This document shows, one piece after another, positions 36,140 through 48,120 of a DNA stretch of 64,000 bases. Below the pieces are notes generated by a model. It was not told where the DNA came from. It ran no database searches and was given only the letters and a program-made list of their open reading frames with translations. The stretch spans positions 18,093,929 through 18,157,928 of the forward strand of contig CM019704.1 of NCBI GenBank assembly GCA_009760885.1. Direction: 5' to 3'. Position 1 is the stretch's first letter; every line of letters starts with the position of its first letter. The translations under genes and the position numbers were made by a program. Source of the DNA: Achatina immaculata (taxonomy: Eukaryota; Mollusca; Gastropoda; Stylommatophora; Achatinidae).

Positions 36140-36838
36140 AAGCAGCTTTATACGTCAAACAGATGGAAAGGACATCTTATTTGAGCTTATTTATGGACTG
36201 ATGCTATAAAACTTTGCAGTCATCTTCAGGCGGGAAGCTTGAGTTCTGAAAACCGCTGAAAAGAGAAGCGTGTGATGAAAAGAGAAGCTTGTGATGAAAA
36301 GAGAAGCGTGTGATGAAAAGAGAAGCGTGTGGTGGAAAGTGCTTGTAACTTCAGAATGAAAGCAGAAGTTGCCGAATCGATAAACAACTCGGTTTATCAA
36401 GCAGAAATGCGATGGTTCTACACCAGCGGCCGTCGCCTTCCTGTCTACACAGCTTTGAAAATTAGACCTCTATACTCTTTATTTTGGAGAATTATACCTC
36501 CCAAACAGGAGAACATCTGGATACACTGAGAGGTACACTGGATTACATTGCATACGTGGCTGTCAGTGCATGAGAGGAGAGTAAGGTTTTATGTTTATCT
36601 CATTTTCATGAAATTGGATAAGAGTGAATTGGAGTTCCCCCCCCCCAAAAAAAAAAACTCACAAAGACATAAGAGCAGATCGCATAACAAACACACCGGC
36701 GTCTTCAAGTTATTGTAAAACAACAAATACATTGTGGTGTTCAGCCTACGGTAGAAAAAGCAAACACACTTTCGTTTTCAACTTCAGCAGAAATAGCAAA
36801 CACGTTGGCGTGTTCAGCTTACAGAAGAAAAAAACACA
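36140..36838 (+). other. Presumed 3' UTR and flank
   Basis: Follows the stop codon. Holds four copies of a 19-bp unit (GTGATGAAAAGAGAAGCGT) at about 36265-36333. No AATAAA was seen here; the first is at 37683-37688, inside satellite sequence. The transcript end is not determined. Confidence 0.4.
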
Positions 36839-37672
36839 GTGGCGTGTTCCGCTTACAGCAAACAAACAAACAAAAAAAGTGGCGTGTTCAGCTTACAGCA
36901 AACAAACAAACAAAAAAAGTGGCGTGTTCAGCTTACAGCAAACAAACAAACAAAAAAAGTGGCGTGTTCAGCTTACAGCAAACAAACAAACAAAAAAAGT
37001 GGTGTTCAGCTTACAGCAAACAAACAAACAAAAAAAGTGGCGTGTTCAGCTTACAGCAAACAAACAAACAAAAAAAGTGGCGTGTTCAGCTTACAGCAAA
37101 CAAACAAACAAAAAAAGTGGTGTGTTCAGCTTACAGCAAACAAACAAAAAAGTGGCGTGTTCAGCTTACAGCAAACAAACAAAAAAGTGGCGTGTTCAGC
37201 TTACAGCAAACAAACAAAAAAGTGGCGTGTTCAGCTTACAGCAAACAAACAAACAAAAAAAGTGGCGTGTTCAGCTTACAGCAAACAAACAAAAAAGTGG
37301 CGTGATCAGCTTACAGCAAACAAACAAACAAAAAAAGTGGCGTGTTCAGCTTACAGCAAACAAACAAAAAAGTGGCGTGTTCAGCTTACAGCAAACAAAC
37401 AAACAAAAAAAGTGGCGTGTTCAGCTTACAGCAAACAAACAAACAAAAAAAGTGGCGTGTTCAGCTTACAACAAACAAACAAAAAAGTGGCGTGTTCAGC
37501 TTACAGCAAACAAACAAACAAAAAAAGTGGCGTGTTCAGCTTACAACAAACAAACAAAAAAGTGGCGTGATCAGCTTACAGCAAACAAACAAACAAAAAA
37601 AGTGGCGTGTTCAGCTTACAACAAACAAACAAAAAAGTGGCGTGTTCAGCTTACAGACTAGCGTGTTCAACT
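36839..37672. repeat. 35/40-bp minisatellite, about 22 units
   Basis: Units of GTGGCGTGTTCAGCTTACAG followed by two or three CAAA repeats and an A-run; the 40-bp and 35-bp forms differ by one AAACA. Variant units (ACAAC, GATCAGC) mark positions and allow the later duplication to be aligned. Confidence 0.95.
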
Positions 37673-38235
37673 TAGAGCAGAAAATAAAAACAAACACACT
37701 GACCTGTTCAGCTTACAGATTAGCACGTTCAGCTTACAGTAGAAACAGGAAACGCTCTGTCCTGTTCAGCCTAGAGTAGAATTAACTGCAGTCGTGTCTA
37801 GTAACAGACCTCATAATTATAATGAAACCAGTGTGAACTCGATATCACGAAGTCTTTATATGTAAATATTGTTTCAGACTACAGCTGGTGCCAATTACAG
37901 AGTTGTGGCAAAGTAGTGATTAATTGAATTATGTATAATGAAGCCAGTGTGAATTTGATCATGCTATATATTTGACAATCAGTGATTCAGGTTCTTCTGA
38001 AACACTGCGTTTGAAGAACACATCGACAATTGAAACAAAGAAGAGATCACTCTAGTCTGAACATGATCTTCAGCTGCCACGCCTTCTTCTTCGGCGTTCA
38101 TCATCATCGTTAGTTGCCTTGTGGTCGTTTCTACGCGCCCAGCACACCCGACTTCGACCAGTCACAATACGGTGTTGTTACAGAACTGAAATGAAACGAG
38201 CATGACTTTTTGTTGCCTTGCAGAAATGACCAATA

Positions 38236-38269
<34 letters not shown>

Positions 38270-39027
38270 CAAAAACTCGAACCCGTTTGTGTGAAAAAGA
38301 TTCTATCAACAGCGTGGATACTGTTCATACAAGTTGTAATTCCTAAGGAGTGTAGCTGCTCGTTGGAATTTGTAAGGAATTTAGATAATGATCCACTTGG
38401 AATTTTGTTGTCTTACGTTACTGGACTCTGGCATTGTTAATTTTTATGTCCCCCCCCCCCCTCACCCCTTTTAATTATACTTAGTTATGAATATACAGCA
38501 TTCACTGTTAAAATATATTGTGATGTTTTCAGTTATAAATGTCTTGTCTGTTTTTAGCACCATCCACGTTATATTCGTCAGCGATCACTTTCATCAGGAG
38601 CTTGCAGCACCGCATATAATCAATATAGCCTTCTCGAGCAGTCATGTTTATATCGTTAATTTGTTCATGGTGTAGGAATCTTAGTCAGCCGTTAAAAAAA
38701 ACAACAACAACAAAATAATAAAAACAAATTACCAGTGACTTTTGACATTAGTATTTTAAATTTCACATTAACAAATTAGCGTATAGTGTAAACAGTAATA
38801 TTGTTTCCATGATGTTTAATATCGACAATAGTATTGTTTTAATGCGACATAACACAACGATATTATACAGGGTTTAAGACTAGATTCCATCATCATCATC
38901 AGCAGCAGCAGCATCATCATCATCGCATTCCAGATATATCCATCGATGGTTTGATCCACTCTTGAATGCATTTAACGCTCCAGAATAGAGAGCGAAACAT
39001 CTACGCAACTCCCTGGTTTATCAAGGG
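37305..39027. repeat. Tandem segmental duplication, copy 1 (empty RTE site)
   Basis: 1723-bp unit containing nine satellite units in a specific variant order plus about 1.36 kb of other sequence, including a GA run at 38240-38268 and a C run near 38450. It is followed immediately by copy 2. The sequence CTATATATTTGACAATCAG at about 37966-37984 is uninterrupted here. Confidence 0.95.
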
Positions 39028-40128
39028 ATCAGCTTACAGCAAACAAACAAACAAAAAAGTGGCGTGTTCAGCTTACAGCAAACAAACAAAAAAGTGGCGT
39101 GTTCAGCTTACAGCAAACAAACAAACAAAAAAGTGGCGTGTTCAGCTTACAGCAAACAAACAAACAAAAAAAGTGGCGTGTTCAGCTTACAACAAACAAA
39201 CAAAAAAGTGGCGTGTTCAGCTTACAGCAAACAAACAAACAAAAAAAGTGGCGTGTTCAGCTTACAACAAACAAACAAAAAAGTGGCGTGATCAGCTTAC
39301 AGCAAACAAACAAACAAAAAAAGTGGCGTGTTCAGCTTACAACAAACAAACAAAAAAGTGGCGTGTTCAGCTTACAGACTAGCGTGTTCAGCTTACAGAC
39401 TAGCGTGTTCAACTTAGAGCAGAAAATAAAAACAAACACACTGACCTGTTCAGCTTACAGATTAGCACGTTCAGCTTACAGTAGAAACAGGAAACGCTCT
39501 GTCCTGTTCAGCCTAGAGTAGAATTAACTGCAGTCGTGTCTAGTAACAGACCTCATAATTATAATGAAACCAGTGTGAACTCGATATCACTAAGTCTTTA
39601 TATGTAAATATTGTTTCAGACTACAGCTGGTGCCAATTACAGAGTTGTGGCAAAGTAGTGATTAATTGAATTATGTATAATGAAGCGAGTGTGAATTTGA
39701 TCATGCTATATATTTGACCGAAACGAAGATGGCTGCAAGACATCGTTGATGATCTGGAAATGGATGCAGCAGCAGCAGGCCATCTTGCTCACAACCGAGA
39801 GGCCTACAGGAGTGCTGTTTGGGAGGCAAAGTTCCGCAAGGGACATGCAAAGGAATGAATATATTTGACAATCAGTGATTCAGGTTCTTCTGAAACACTG
39901 CGTTTGAAGAACACATCGACAATTGAAACAAAGAAGAGATCACTCTAGTCTGAACATGATCTTCAGCTGCCACGCCTTCTTCTTCGGCGTTCATCATCAT
40001 CGTTAGTTGCCTTGTGGTCGTTTCTACGCGCCCAGCACACCCGACTTCGACCAGTCACAATACGGTGTTGTTACAGAACTGAAATGAAACGAGCATGACT
40101 TTTTGTTGCCTTGCAGAAATGACCAATA

Positions 40129-40167
<39 letters not shown>

Positions 40168-40916
40168 GTAGGCAAAAACTCGAACCCGTGTGTGTGAAAA
40201 AGATTCTATCAACAGCGTGGATACTGTTCATACAAGTTGTAATTCCTAAGGAGTGTAGCTGCTCGTTGGAATTTGTAAGGAATTTAGATAATGATCCACT
40301 TGGAATTTTGTTGTCTTACGTTACTGGACTCTGGCATTGTTAATTTTTATGTCCCCCCCCCTCACCCCTTTTAATTATACTTAGTTATGAATATACAGCA
40401 TTCACTGTTAAAATATATTGTGATGTTTTCAGTTATAAATGTCTTGTCTGTTTTTAGCACCATCCACGTTATATTCGTCAGCGATCACTTTCATCAGGAG
40501 CTTGCAGCACCGCATATAATCAATATAGCCTTCTCGAGCAGTCATGTTTATATCCTTAATTTGTTCATGGTGTAGGAATCTTAGTCAGCCGTTAAAAAAA
40601 CAACAACAACAAAATAATAAAAACAAATTACCAGTGACTTTTGACATTAGTATTTTAAATTTCACATTAACAAATTAGCGTATAGTGTAAACAGTAATAT
40701 TATTTCCATGATGTTTAATATCGACAATAGTATGCGACATAACACAACGATATTATACAGGGTTTAAGACTAGATTCCATCATCATCGTCAGCAGCAGAA
40801 CATCATCATCATCGCATTCCAGATATATCCATCGATGGTTTGATCCACTCTTGAATGCATTTAACGCTCCAGAATAGAGAGCGAAACATCTACGCAACTC
40901 CCTGGTTTATCAGGGG
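39028..40916. repeat. Tandem segmental duplication, copy 2 (filled RTE site)
   Basis: Matches copy 1 with the same satellite variant order and only a few substitutions. It differs by a 21-bp extra satellite piece near 39380, microsatellite length changes, small deletions near 40730 and the 140-bp RTE-A insertion with its 11-bp duplication. Confidence 0.95.
39719..39858 (+). mobile_element. RTE-A LINE, 140-bp 3' fragment
   Basis: Corresponds to the last 140 bp of RTE-A (CGAAGATGGCTGCAAGACAT through AAGTTCCGCAAGGGACATGC). ATATATTTGAC at 39708-39718 and 39859-39869 is the target duplication. The paralogous position in copy 1 has the sequence only once. Confidence 0.97.
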
Positions 40917-41069
40917 AAGTAGACACACTACCTCAGACAAATATTTCGGCCCTTTAGACTCCTGATAGGGGGCTGGGGTGGGGTGGGAGGCGGGGGGGCA
41001 GAGAGAGAAAAGAGTGGGTCACGCGGTACGTCGTTCTGGCCTCAAACCCGAGATCAAAAGCAAAACCCT

Positions 41070-41529
41070 GTGGTGTTTGTAGGTTGACCAGTGTTCCCGC
41101 AGCCGTGTCCCAAAAGTGAAAGCTAGTGGTGGTGTTTGTAGGTTGACCAGTGTTCCCGCAGCCGTGTCCCAAAAGTGAAAGCTAGTGGTGGTGTTTGTAG
41201 GTTGACTAGTGTTTCCGCAGCCGTGTCCCAAAAGTGGAAGCTAGTGGTGGTGTTTGTAGGTTGACCAGTGTTCCCGCAGCCGTGTCCCAAAAGTGGAAGC
41301 TAGTGGTGGTGTTTGTAGGTTGACCAGTGTTCCCGCAGCCGTGTCCCAAAAGTGGAAGCTAGTGGTGGTGTTTGTAGGTTGACCTGTGCTCCCGCAGCCG
41401 TGTCCCAAAAGTGGAAGCTAGTGGTGGTGTTTGTAGGTTGACCTGTGCTCCCGCAGCCGTGTCCCAAAAGTGGAAGCTAGTGGTGGTGTTTGTGCGTTGA
41501 CCTGTGTTCCTGCAGCCGTGTCCCAATAT
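41070..41529. repeat. 59-bp minisatellite, about 8 units
   Basis: Units include GGTGGTGTTTGTAGGTTGAC and CGCAGCCGTGTCCCAAAAGT, spaced exactly 59 bp, with CCAGTGTTC or CCTGTGCTC variants. Confidence 0.95.
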
Positions 41530-42034
41530 AAAAGCTAATGGATATTGCCCAAAATGAGAAGAAAGTGTTGATGATTCTTGCATATTATTCAAGACATGCA
41601 GAAACCATGTATGCAGTTTCTAGTTTCATTCCTGGTCTCGCCTTTTCTAAAATAATTATAAGAAGAAGAAGAAGAATAACGAAAGGGGAAAAAAAAAGAA
41701 AAACAAAAGAGAAGAACAGTTTCTGGTAATTGCCGAGCAGCAAAGATACGAAAAGATTGTCCTAAAGTCTTTGCACTCTTTGGCAAGCAACTGATTTCAG
41801 AATATAACTCAGAACTCGTTCAGTTATCATAGAATATGATAAAGTATCACTGTATTGACATATCCACAAATAAATACTTCAGTGAGCATGTCTATAAAAT
41901 AAGACTTTATTCAGCATATCCACAAACAAACACATTATTTATCATATCCATGAAGGAACACTTTACTGAGCATATCCGCTGAAGGAATATTCTGTAGTCT
42001 AATGCATCAAAACTCTATAAAAGCGAAATATATT
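41530..42034. other. Unannotated stretch
   Basis: AT-rich, with a GAA run near 41661-41675. No gene could be supported. Confidence 0.35.
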
Positions 42035-42484
42035 CAGAATAATGACAAAGTTTCCTGTACTTTGACGAAGTGACGTGTTTAATGATAAAGTTTCCTGCAC
42101 TTTGATGAGGTGAAGTGTTTAATGATAAAGTTTCCTGCACTTTGATGAGGTGAAGTGTTTAATGATGAAGTTTCCTGCACTTTGATGAGTTGAAGTGTTT
42201 AATGATAAAGTTTCCTGCATTTTGATGAGGTGAAGTGTTTAATGATGAAGTTTCCTGCACTTTGATGAGTTGAAGTGTTTAATGATAAAGTTTCCTGCAT
42301 TTTGACAAAGTGAAGTGTGTAATGATAAAGTTTCCTGCACTTTGATGTGCTGAAGTGTGTAATGATAAAGTTTCCTGCACTTTGATGAGGTGAAGTGTTT
42401 AATGATAAAGTTTCCTGCACTTTGATGAGGTGAAGCGTGTAATGATAAAATTTCCTGCATTTTGATGAGGTGAAGTGTTTAATG
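42035..42484. repeat. 40-bp satellite, main block
   Basis: About 11 units of AATGATAAAGTTTCCTGCAC plus TTTGATGAGGTGAAGTGTTT. The array continues at 43235-43300 on the other side of a LINE insertion. Confidence 0.95.
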
Positions 42485-43195
42485 CAAGCTAACTCAGAAT
42501 GCAAACAACATAGGACTAAAGATCAACGTAAGAAAGACAAAGTTAATAGAACAAAATGTGAACACCAGAAATGTACTCAGAGTAGTATTATGTAGTTAGT
42601 GGAGGAGGTCAACGAATTTGTATATCTTGGCAGTAGAGCAGGAGAAAATGGAGACAGCACAGAGGACATCAACAGCAGACTTACTAGAGCAAACTAGGCT
42701 TTTGCAGTGCTGCAGACTATATGGAAATCTAAAAAACTAAGCGTGAATACGAAAATCGGGATATTTAAGAATAATGTTCTAAGTGTACTACTCTAAGGAA
42801 GTGAATGCTTGAAAATCACCCAAACCATAGAAAACAGGTTGAATTCTTTCCAGACTAAATGTTTACGAACAATTAGAAAATATTTTGGCCAAACACCATA
42901 AGAAATAACATCTTGTTGGCAGAAATGCATATGAAGCCACTGGTAGCAATTATTGAGGAAAGACGCTGGCGATAGTTGGGACATGTGCTCCGAATGACTG
43001 ACAACTCACTAGCAAAAATAGCACTAAGATGGACACCACAGGGGAACAAAAGAAAGGGTAGACCAAATGAGACATGGAGAAGAACAACAGAGAGGATGTT
43101 GAGCAATAGAGGGCTCACCTGGGCAAGAGCAAAACAAAGGCAAAGGACAGGCATTTGTGGAAAACCTTTGCAGAAGCCCCATGTGCCCTGGGCGC

Positions 43196-43234
<39 letters not shown>
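42485..43234 (+). mobile_element. LINE-D, 5'-truncated copy inserted in the 40-bp satellite
   Basis: Translated pieces: VNEFVYLGSRAGENGDSTED, LRTIRKYF, RWRQLGHVLRMTDNSLAKIA-like, ALRWTPQGNKRKGRPNETWR and ERMLSNRGLTWARA, then an AG-repeat tail at 43197-43234. This is the C-terminal end of an RTE-like LINE with stops. GTGTTTAATG at 42475-42484 and 43235-43244 is the duplication. Confidence 0.9.
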
Positions 43235-43236
<2 letters not shown>

Positions 43237-43300
43237 GTTTAATGATAAAGTTTCCTGCATTTTGATGAGGCGAAGTGTTTAATGATAAAGTTTCCTGCGT
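43235..43300. repeat. 40-bp satellite, continuation after LINE-D
   Basis: About 1.6 units of the same satellite as 42035-42484, in phase with it if the LINE and one duplication copy are removed. Confidence 0.9.
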
Positions 43301-43339
43301 TTTTATAACGTGCATTTTTTCATCACAACATCACTAAAA

Positions 43340-43676
43340 ACGGAGACTTTATCTTATCTTATATCTTATATCCTTCCCGCGTCACATAGTGCTCGCAAAG
43401 TAGTTCGCCAATTTTTCCTGTTCGGCGAGGATTTTATGCCTGTTAATTTGGCCTCTCTCAACAATGTCCTCTTCAGAGTTTCACGCGGTCTGCCTCTTTT
43501 TCTTCGGCCTGTTGTGTTCCACTTGATAGCTTGTTTTGGGATTCTCTGATCATTTCTTCTCATCAAGTGACCAACATATGTCCATCTCCTTTTCCTGATC
43601 ACCCATGAGACTGGTTGTTGTTCAGTCATCTGTCTTATCTCTGCATTGTTCTTGAATTCGTTCCACTTGAATTCAC
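43340..43676 (-). mobile_element. RTE-B LINE 3' fragment, antisense
   Basis: A C-terminal module with an intact minus-strand frame at 43366-43629 (VIRKRRWTYVGHLMRRNDQR, GRRKRGRPRETLKRTLLREA) and a TTATCTTATATCTTATATCC tail. A short deletion removes the DEVERLAED residues. Confidence 0.9.
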
Positions 43677-43922
43677 TTTATGGCAAACATAAATTTTTTA
43701 AAAAGCTGTTAATCTATATCGTTGTCTTCGTCTTTCAAGACAGATAGACAGCATTTAAAAATCTGTAAATCTGTATAGTTTTGTCTTCCTCTTTCAAGAC
43801 AGATAGACAGTGTTTATAAATCTATATGGCTGTGTCATTCCTCTTTCAAGACAGGTAGACAGCGTTTAAAAATTACCTGAATTCAGTTTGGCTGGGTGCA
43901 CTGTGAGAACAAATAGTAGAGC
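43677..43922. repeat. Degenerate minisatellite of about 60 bp
   Basis: Three imperfect units with TCTTTCAAGACAGATAGACAG and TTTAAAAATCTGTA. Confidence 0.6.
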
Positions 43923-43935
43923 AAGTTGGAGGACC

Positions 43936-44555
43936 CCACCCTGTCACATGGTGTGGGTGCTTTGTCCTGGCATGACAGCTTGCATACCCTGACCACCCCA
44001 GAGCCATACCAGCGGGAGTTTTACTCCTGGCAGGTCTAACCAAGCTGGGAAGGTCAGCGCAAGTAGGGGTCAGACGAAACTTGGCCCCTGGTCCTCAAGG
44101 TTGGGGGTTGGAGCATGGGGCCAACGACCCCATCTCTGTAAAAAAAAAAAAATCTAGTGTTACGAAATAGATAGAGAAGCCTCGAAATTGGACGGATAAA
44201 AATGGACTACGACCTTGGAATGTCAAAAATATGAGATTTGGAACATGGAATATAAGAATTTTATACAGACAAGGGGCAGCTAAAGAATTAGCTGATGAAC
44301 TAAGTTAGGTATTTCATGGATGTTACAGCATTACAGGAAATCAAATAGCTTAGAAACCGTATAACAGTCATGTATGCACAACTGATGAGGGGTAGACCAA
44401 GACAGATATGGAAAGACAACATAGAGGAGGATATAAAAGAAATTGGTGTCGCCAACTGGAGAGAGAAGATTAAGAACCTAGAGGAATGGAGGTGAAGTTT
44501 ATTTACACCAATGAGCCTTAATGGCTCAGAAAAGCTGAAGAAGAAGAAGAAGTTG
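43936..44555 (+). mobile_element. N2: 620-bp internally deleted RTE-like element
   Basis: The 5' part is a GC-rich leader, then from ATG 44231 an APE-type endonuclease start (MRFGTWNIRILYRQGAAKEL with the catalytic Asn, then after a frameshift VTALQEIK with the catalytic Glu). Near 44350-44375 it jumps to the 3' end of the element (RGRPRQIWKDNIEEDIKEIG, NWREKIKNLEEWR) and a (GAA)n tail. AAGTTGGAGGACC at 43923-43935 and 44556-44568 is a 13-bp duplication (two bases may belong to the tail). Both element ends are present inside one duplication, so it moved as a deleted unit and was not cut later. Confidence 0.85.
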
Positions 44556-44568
44556 AAGTTGGAGGACC

Positions 44569-45730
44569 ATCGCAGGCGACTTTCCATGGAGGAAGAGGAC
44601 ACATGATGATGATGTAATGTTATAATTCTGAAAATATAACATTCACAATGAGTAAACTTTCCTTTTATACAATAAACTGGAAATGGGGTTTGTCCACAAT
44701 TTGTAATAAATCGCCTAATTTACTGTATCATCAGTGGAGTTATGAAACATTTTATGGGCATTTTTAGTAAACTTCAACTGCGCTCAGTGATACTACTCTC
44801 ATTTTACTCACACTTTGTAACGAAAAGATTAACAACTCTTTTGAGCGGCTGAGAGAACCAGTCACAATCTTGGCATACAGATCAGAACAGTTTAATCGCA
44901 GCGAACTTGTTTGTATCAAGATACACTGTGTTAGTTTTAGATCTGAGTGATCGCGTGTGTCACAGTAATATTTCCTTCAAAATGTGATATTCTGTGGAGC
45001 TATATCCTCAGAGTTAGTTGACTTACACGTGCTGTTTGTGTTTCTGTGGATGACTTATTGTTCGGGAGTCGTTAGCTGCTTTGGCACCAGAAATGATACG
45101 GGACTGAGTGGCTTGCTTCACCGACCGTGTTATTAGAAAATGAACACTTTAACTCCTAAACTGCATTGACAAGGTTAGTAGGTCTTAAAACATCTATGCG
45201 AATCAATGCTCGCTGCGATGTTTTTGCAGAGTCGGAGAAAGAACAAACAAATAAAACGTAACATATTTCTAACCTGGCCCATAAATCTTAATTAACTTCC
45301 TTCTCGTTTCTTTCTAGCACAATTTCTCATCAAGCTTATTGTGGGAGAGGCTGGGAGTTAATTTTTGAGTGAAAGGGTTAAAGACGAACTGAGAAATTTC
45401 ATCATAATACAGCCAGCGTGGCATTTTCACAGCGCACTGGAATAATCATCTTGCAATATTCAAAGCAAATATCTCCTCAAGTGTTATTTGATTCATTCAC
45501 ATTAACCTATACAGGCGTTCTTGAGTATTCATGCATCACATGAAGTGCAAAAATAAATTCACTTCGGTATCACATCTTTTGATTATGAATTTGAGTTATC
45601 TCAGAATATGGGTTTTTTAGTTCATTATAGAAAATGACTCATGGAGTGTTTCTTTTTAATTTCTTGAGGCAGCTGTTGTTCAGGACTCAATTGTTTATCC
45701 AGCAGAATATGTAAATCAAGACTCACCCAG
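44569..45730. other. Unannotated stretch
   Basis: About 1.1 kb of AT-rich sequence without a supportable gene or repeat. Confidence 0.35.
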
Positions 45731-45734
45731 ATGC

Positions 45735-46500
45735 CTACAAAATATAGCTCAGGATTCGCTCTTCACCAACAGAACATAGCTCAGGATTCGTTCTTTCACC
45801 AACAGAACATAGCTCAGGATTCGTTCTTTCACCAACAGAACATAGCTCAGGATTCGTTCTTTCACCAACAGAACATAGCTCAGGATTCGTTCTTTCACCA
45901 ACAGAACATAGCTCAGGATTCGTTCTTTCACCAACAGAACATAGCTTAGGATTCGCTCTTTCACCAACAGAACATAGCTCAGGCTTCGTTCGATCACCCA
46001 CAGAAAACAGCTTAAGATTCATTCAGTCACCAACAAAGTATTGCTTAAAGCTCATTCGGTCATATAGCTCAGTATTCATTCAGTCACAGACAGAGTATAG
46101 CTCAGGACTCATTCACTCAGCAACATAATATAACTCAGGATTAATTCAGTCACCAAAAAAATATAGATCAGGATTCATTCAGTCACCAACCCAATAAAAA
46201 ATACATCAGGATTCATTCAGTCACCAACCCAATAAAATATACATCAGGATTCATTCAGTCACCAACCCAATAAAATATACATCAGGATTCATTCAGTCAC
46301 CAACCCAATAAAATATACATCAGGATTCATTCAGTCACCAACAAAATATAGCTCAAAACTCATTCAGTCACCCAAAAATATAGATCGTAATTCAATCAGT
46401 CACCCAAAAATATAGATCATAATTCATTCAGTCACCAACGAAATACGGCTCAAAATTCATTCAGGATCTACTCAATTACACAGCGAATCTAGCTCAAGAC
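45735..46500. repeat. 33-bp satellite, about 23 units
   Basis: Eight nearly identical units (AGCTCAGGATTCGTTCTTTC plus ACCAACAGAACAT) are followed by more divergent ones (ATTCATTCAGTCACCAAC) and a 40-bp variant subgroup at 46170-46340. Related units reappear at 47972-48120. Confidence 0.9.
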
Positions 46501-46504
46501 TAAC

Positions 46505-47280
46505 GCACTTCATTCATCCATCATCATCATCATCAGCGCTGTCAGCGGGCATGCTCCTCCTCAGACCTCGGTTCTACCAGCTCAGTTGCTGACTTAATAC
46601 TGTACCGTCACATTATACCGGTGATTTTGTTTGCCTTCCTGGGCTTATTCTGCCTCTCTTCCCATTTATCTTTCCTGATGTTATGATATTTTGAAGCCCT
46701 CCTTGTTATATGTCCAATGAATGATCTCAGTCGTTTTCTTATGGATTTAATTAGGTTCCTTTCTTCATTTGCTTTGGTTAGACATTCCTTTTTTTTTTGT
46801 TATAATAATTGCACATGGTACTCCTAACATTCTCTTAAGGAACCACATCTCAGATGCCTCTAGTGATCTTTCCATAGATCTCTTTATTGGCCATAGCTCT
46901 TCTAGAGAGCAGAATAGGCTCAGTTTAACATTTTACAACATTTTTTTTTTCTGATGCTTAATAAAGAGATGTTTCTCATTAGTTTGAAATATTTTTTTTA
47001 GATTGGTATCTTGATTTCGAAGGTGCATTATTTCCCATCTGATGTTACTAGATTGCCTAAATATTTAAATGCATGTACTTGTCCGACGGTTGCTCCATGT
47101 ACACATGTTTAACACTGCATTCAGATGGGTTATCTGCACTTGATACAACTGACGTTTCTGTATTCTTGCTGTTTAGGATGAGTCATTTCTTTCACTAGTG
47201 TATCTAATATTTTTTGTAGTCTCTTTTCATCTTAGGCTGCTAGTACTATATCATCTGTATATCGTAGATTGTTGACGTTG
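46505..47280 (-). mobile_element. RTE/BovB-like LINE 3' half, antisense, with (GAT)n tail
   Basis: Minus-strand reading gives LRYTDDIVLAA near 47250 (the YxDD catalytic motif), then ASEMWFLRRMLGVPCAII near 46840 and FIGHITRRASKYHNI near 46700, ending in a GATGATGATGATGG tail at 46515. Stops and shifts throughout. Confidence 0.75.
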
Positions 47281-47971
47281 TAGCATTGGGTCGAATTTCT
47301 GTGGTTGGGCGAAAGAGGGGGGTGGGTGGTGTTAATTCTCTCGTTATATTTTCTCTGTTACAGTGAGAATAAATTTGGTGAGAGAATGTAACTTGTTTAT
47401 ACCAACAAAACTTTGTTTTATTGGTTGATATGTGCCTATATTATTCTCTAGCCTAATGGTTGCTTCTTGATTCCAAAATATATTATTATTATTATTATTA
47501 CTGCCGTCAACATTTATGTTCTCTAATTTATTTCTTTACCATTTCGTAATTTGTTTTGATATAATCAGTGAAACATACAAATAAATCGTTGTGTATTTTT
47601 TCTTTGGTTCTTATGTTATGTTCTGTCAGAGTTCCTAATGCAAATATGCCATTATTTGTTCCTTCTTCTTTCTCACAAATCCAGAATGTTCATTTCTTTA
47701 TCTTCTCCATCGTTATCCTGTGCCTACTTCTTCTCATAATAATTCTTAACAATAGTTTTGTGATAGGATGTGAAAGGCTTAATGCTCCGAGGTCTACGCG
47801 GTGCTAACTGCCTTCGGAACAGATCTCAGGGCACATTCACTTACCGTAGAATACGCTGCAGACTCATTTTGAGAACTAGAATACAGCAAGCAAAAAATCA
47901 TTATTTATCAAGGCGTTATAGTCTGTGCTAGATTTATTTAGCAATGAAATAAAGTTGGGGGGGGGGGGAAT
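47281..47971. other. Unannotated stretch
   Basis: Possibly more LINE sequence or another insertion, because the 33-bp satellite resumes right after it. A 12-G run lies at 47958-47969. Confidence 0.3.
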
Positions 47972-48120
47972 TCACTTAGCAGCATAATATAGCTCAGAAC
48001 TCGTTCACTTAGCAGCATAATATAGCTCAGAACTCGTTCACTTAGCAGCATAATATAGCTCAGGACTCGTTCATTTAGCAAAAGAATATAGCCCATGACT
48101 CGTTCATTTATTATAGAATC
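47972..48120. repeat. 33-bp satellite, second block
   Basis: About four units of ATATAGCTCAGAACTCGTTC plus ACTTAGCAGCATA, related to 45735-46500. Confidence 0.85.

Noticed and set aside
36624..37661. 345-codon frame of KQTNKKSGVFSLQ repeats
   Set aside because: Consists of the 35/40-bp minisatellite. Other frames are equally open and unit lengths shift the frame.
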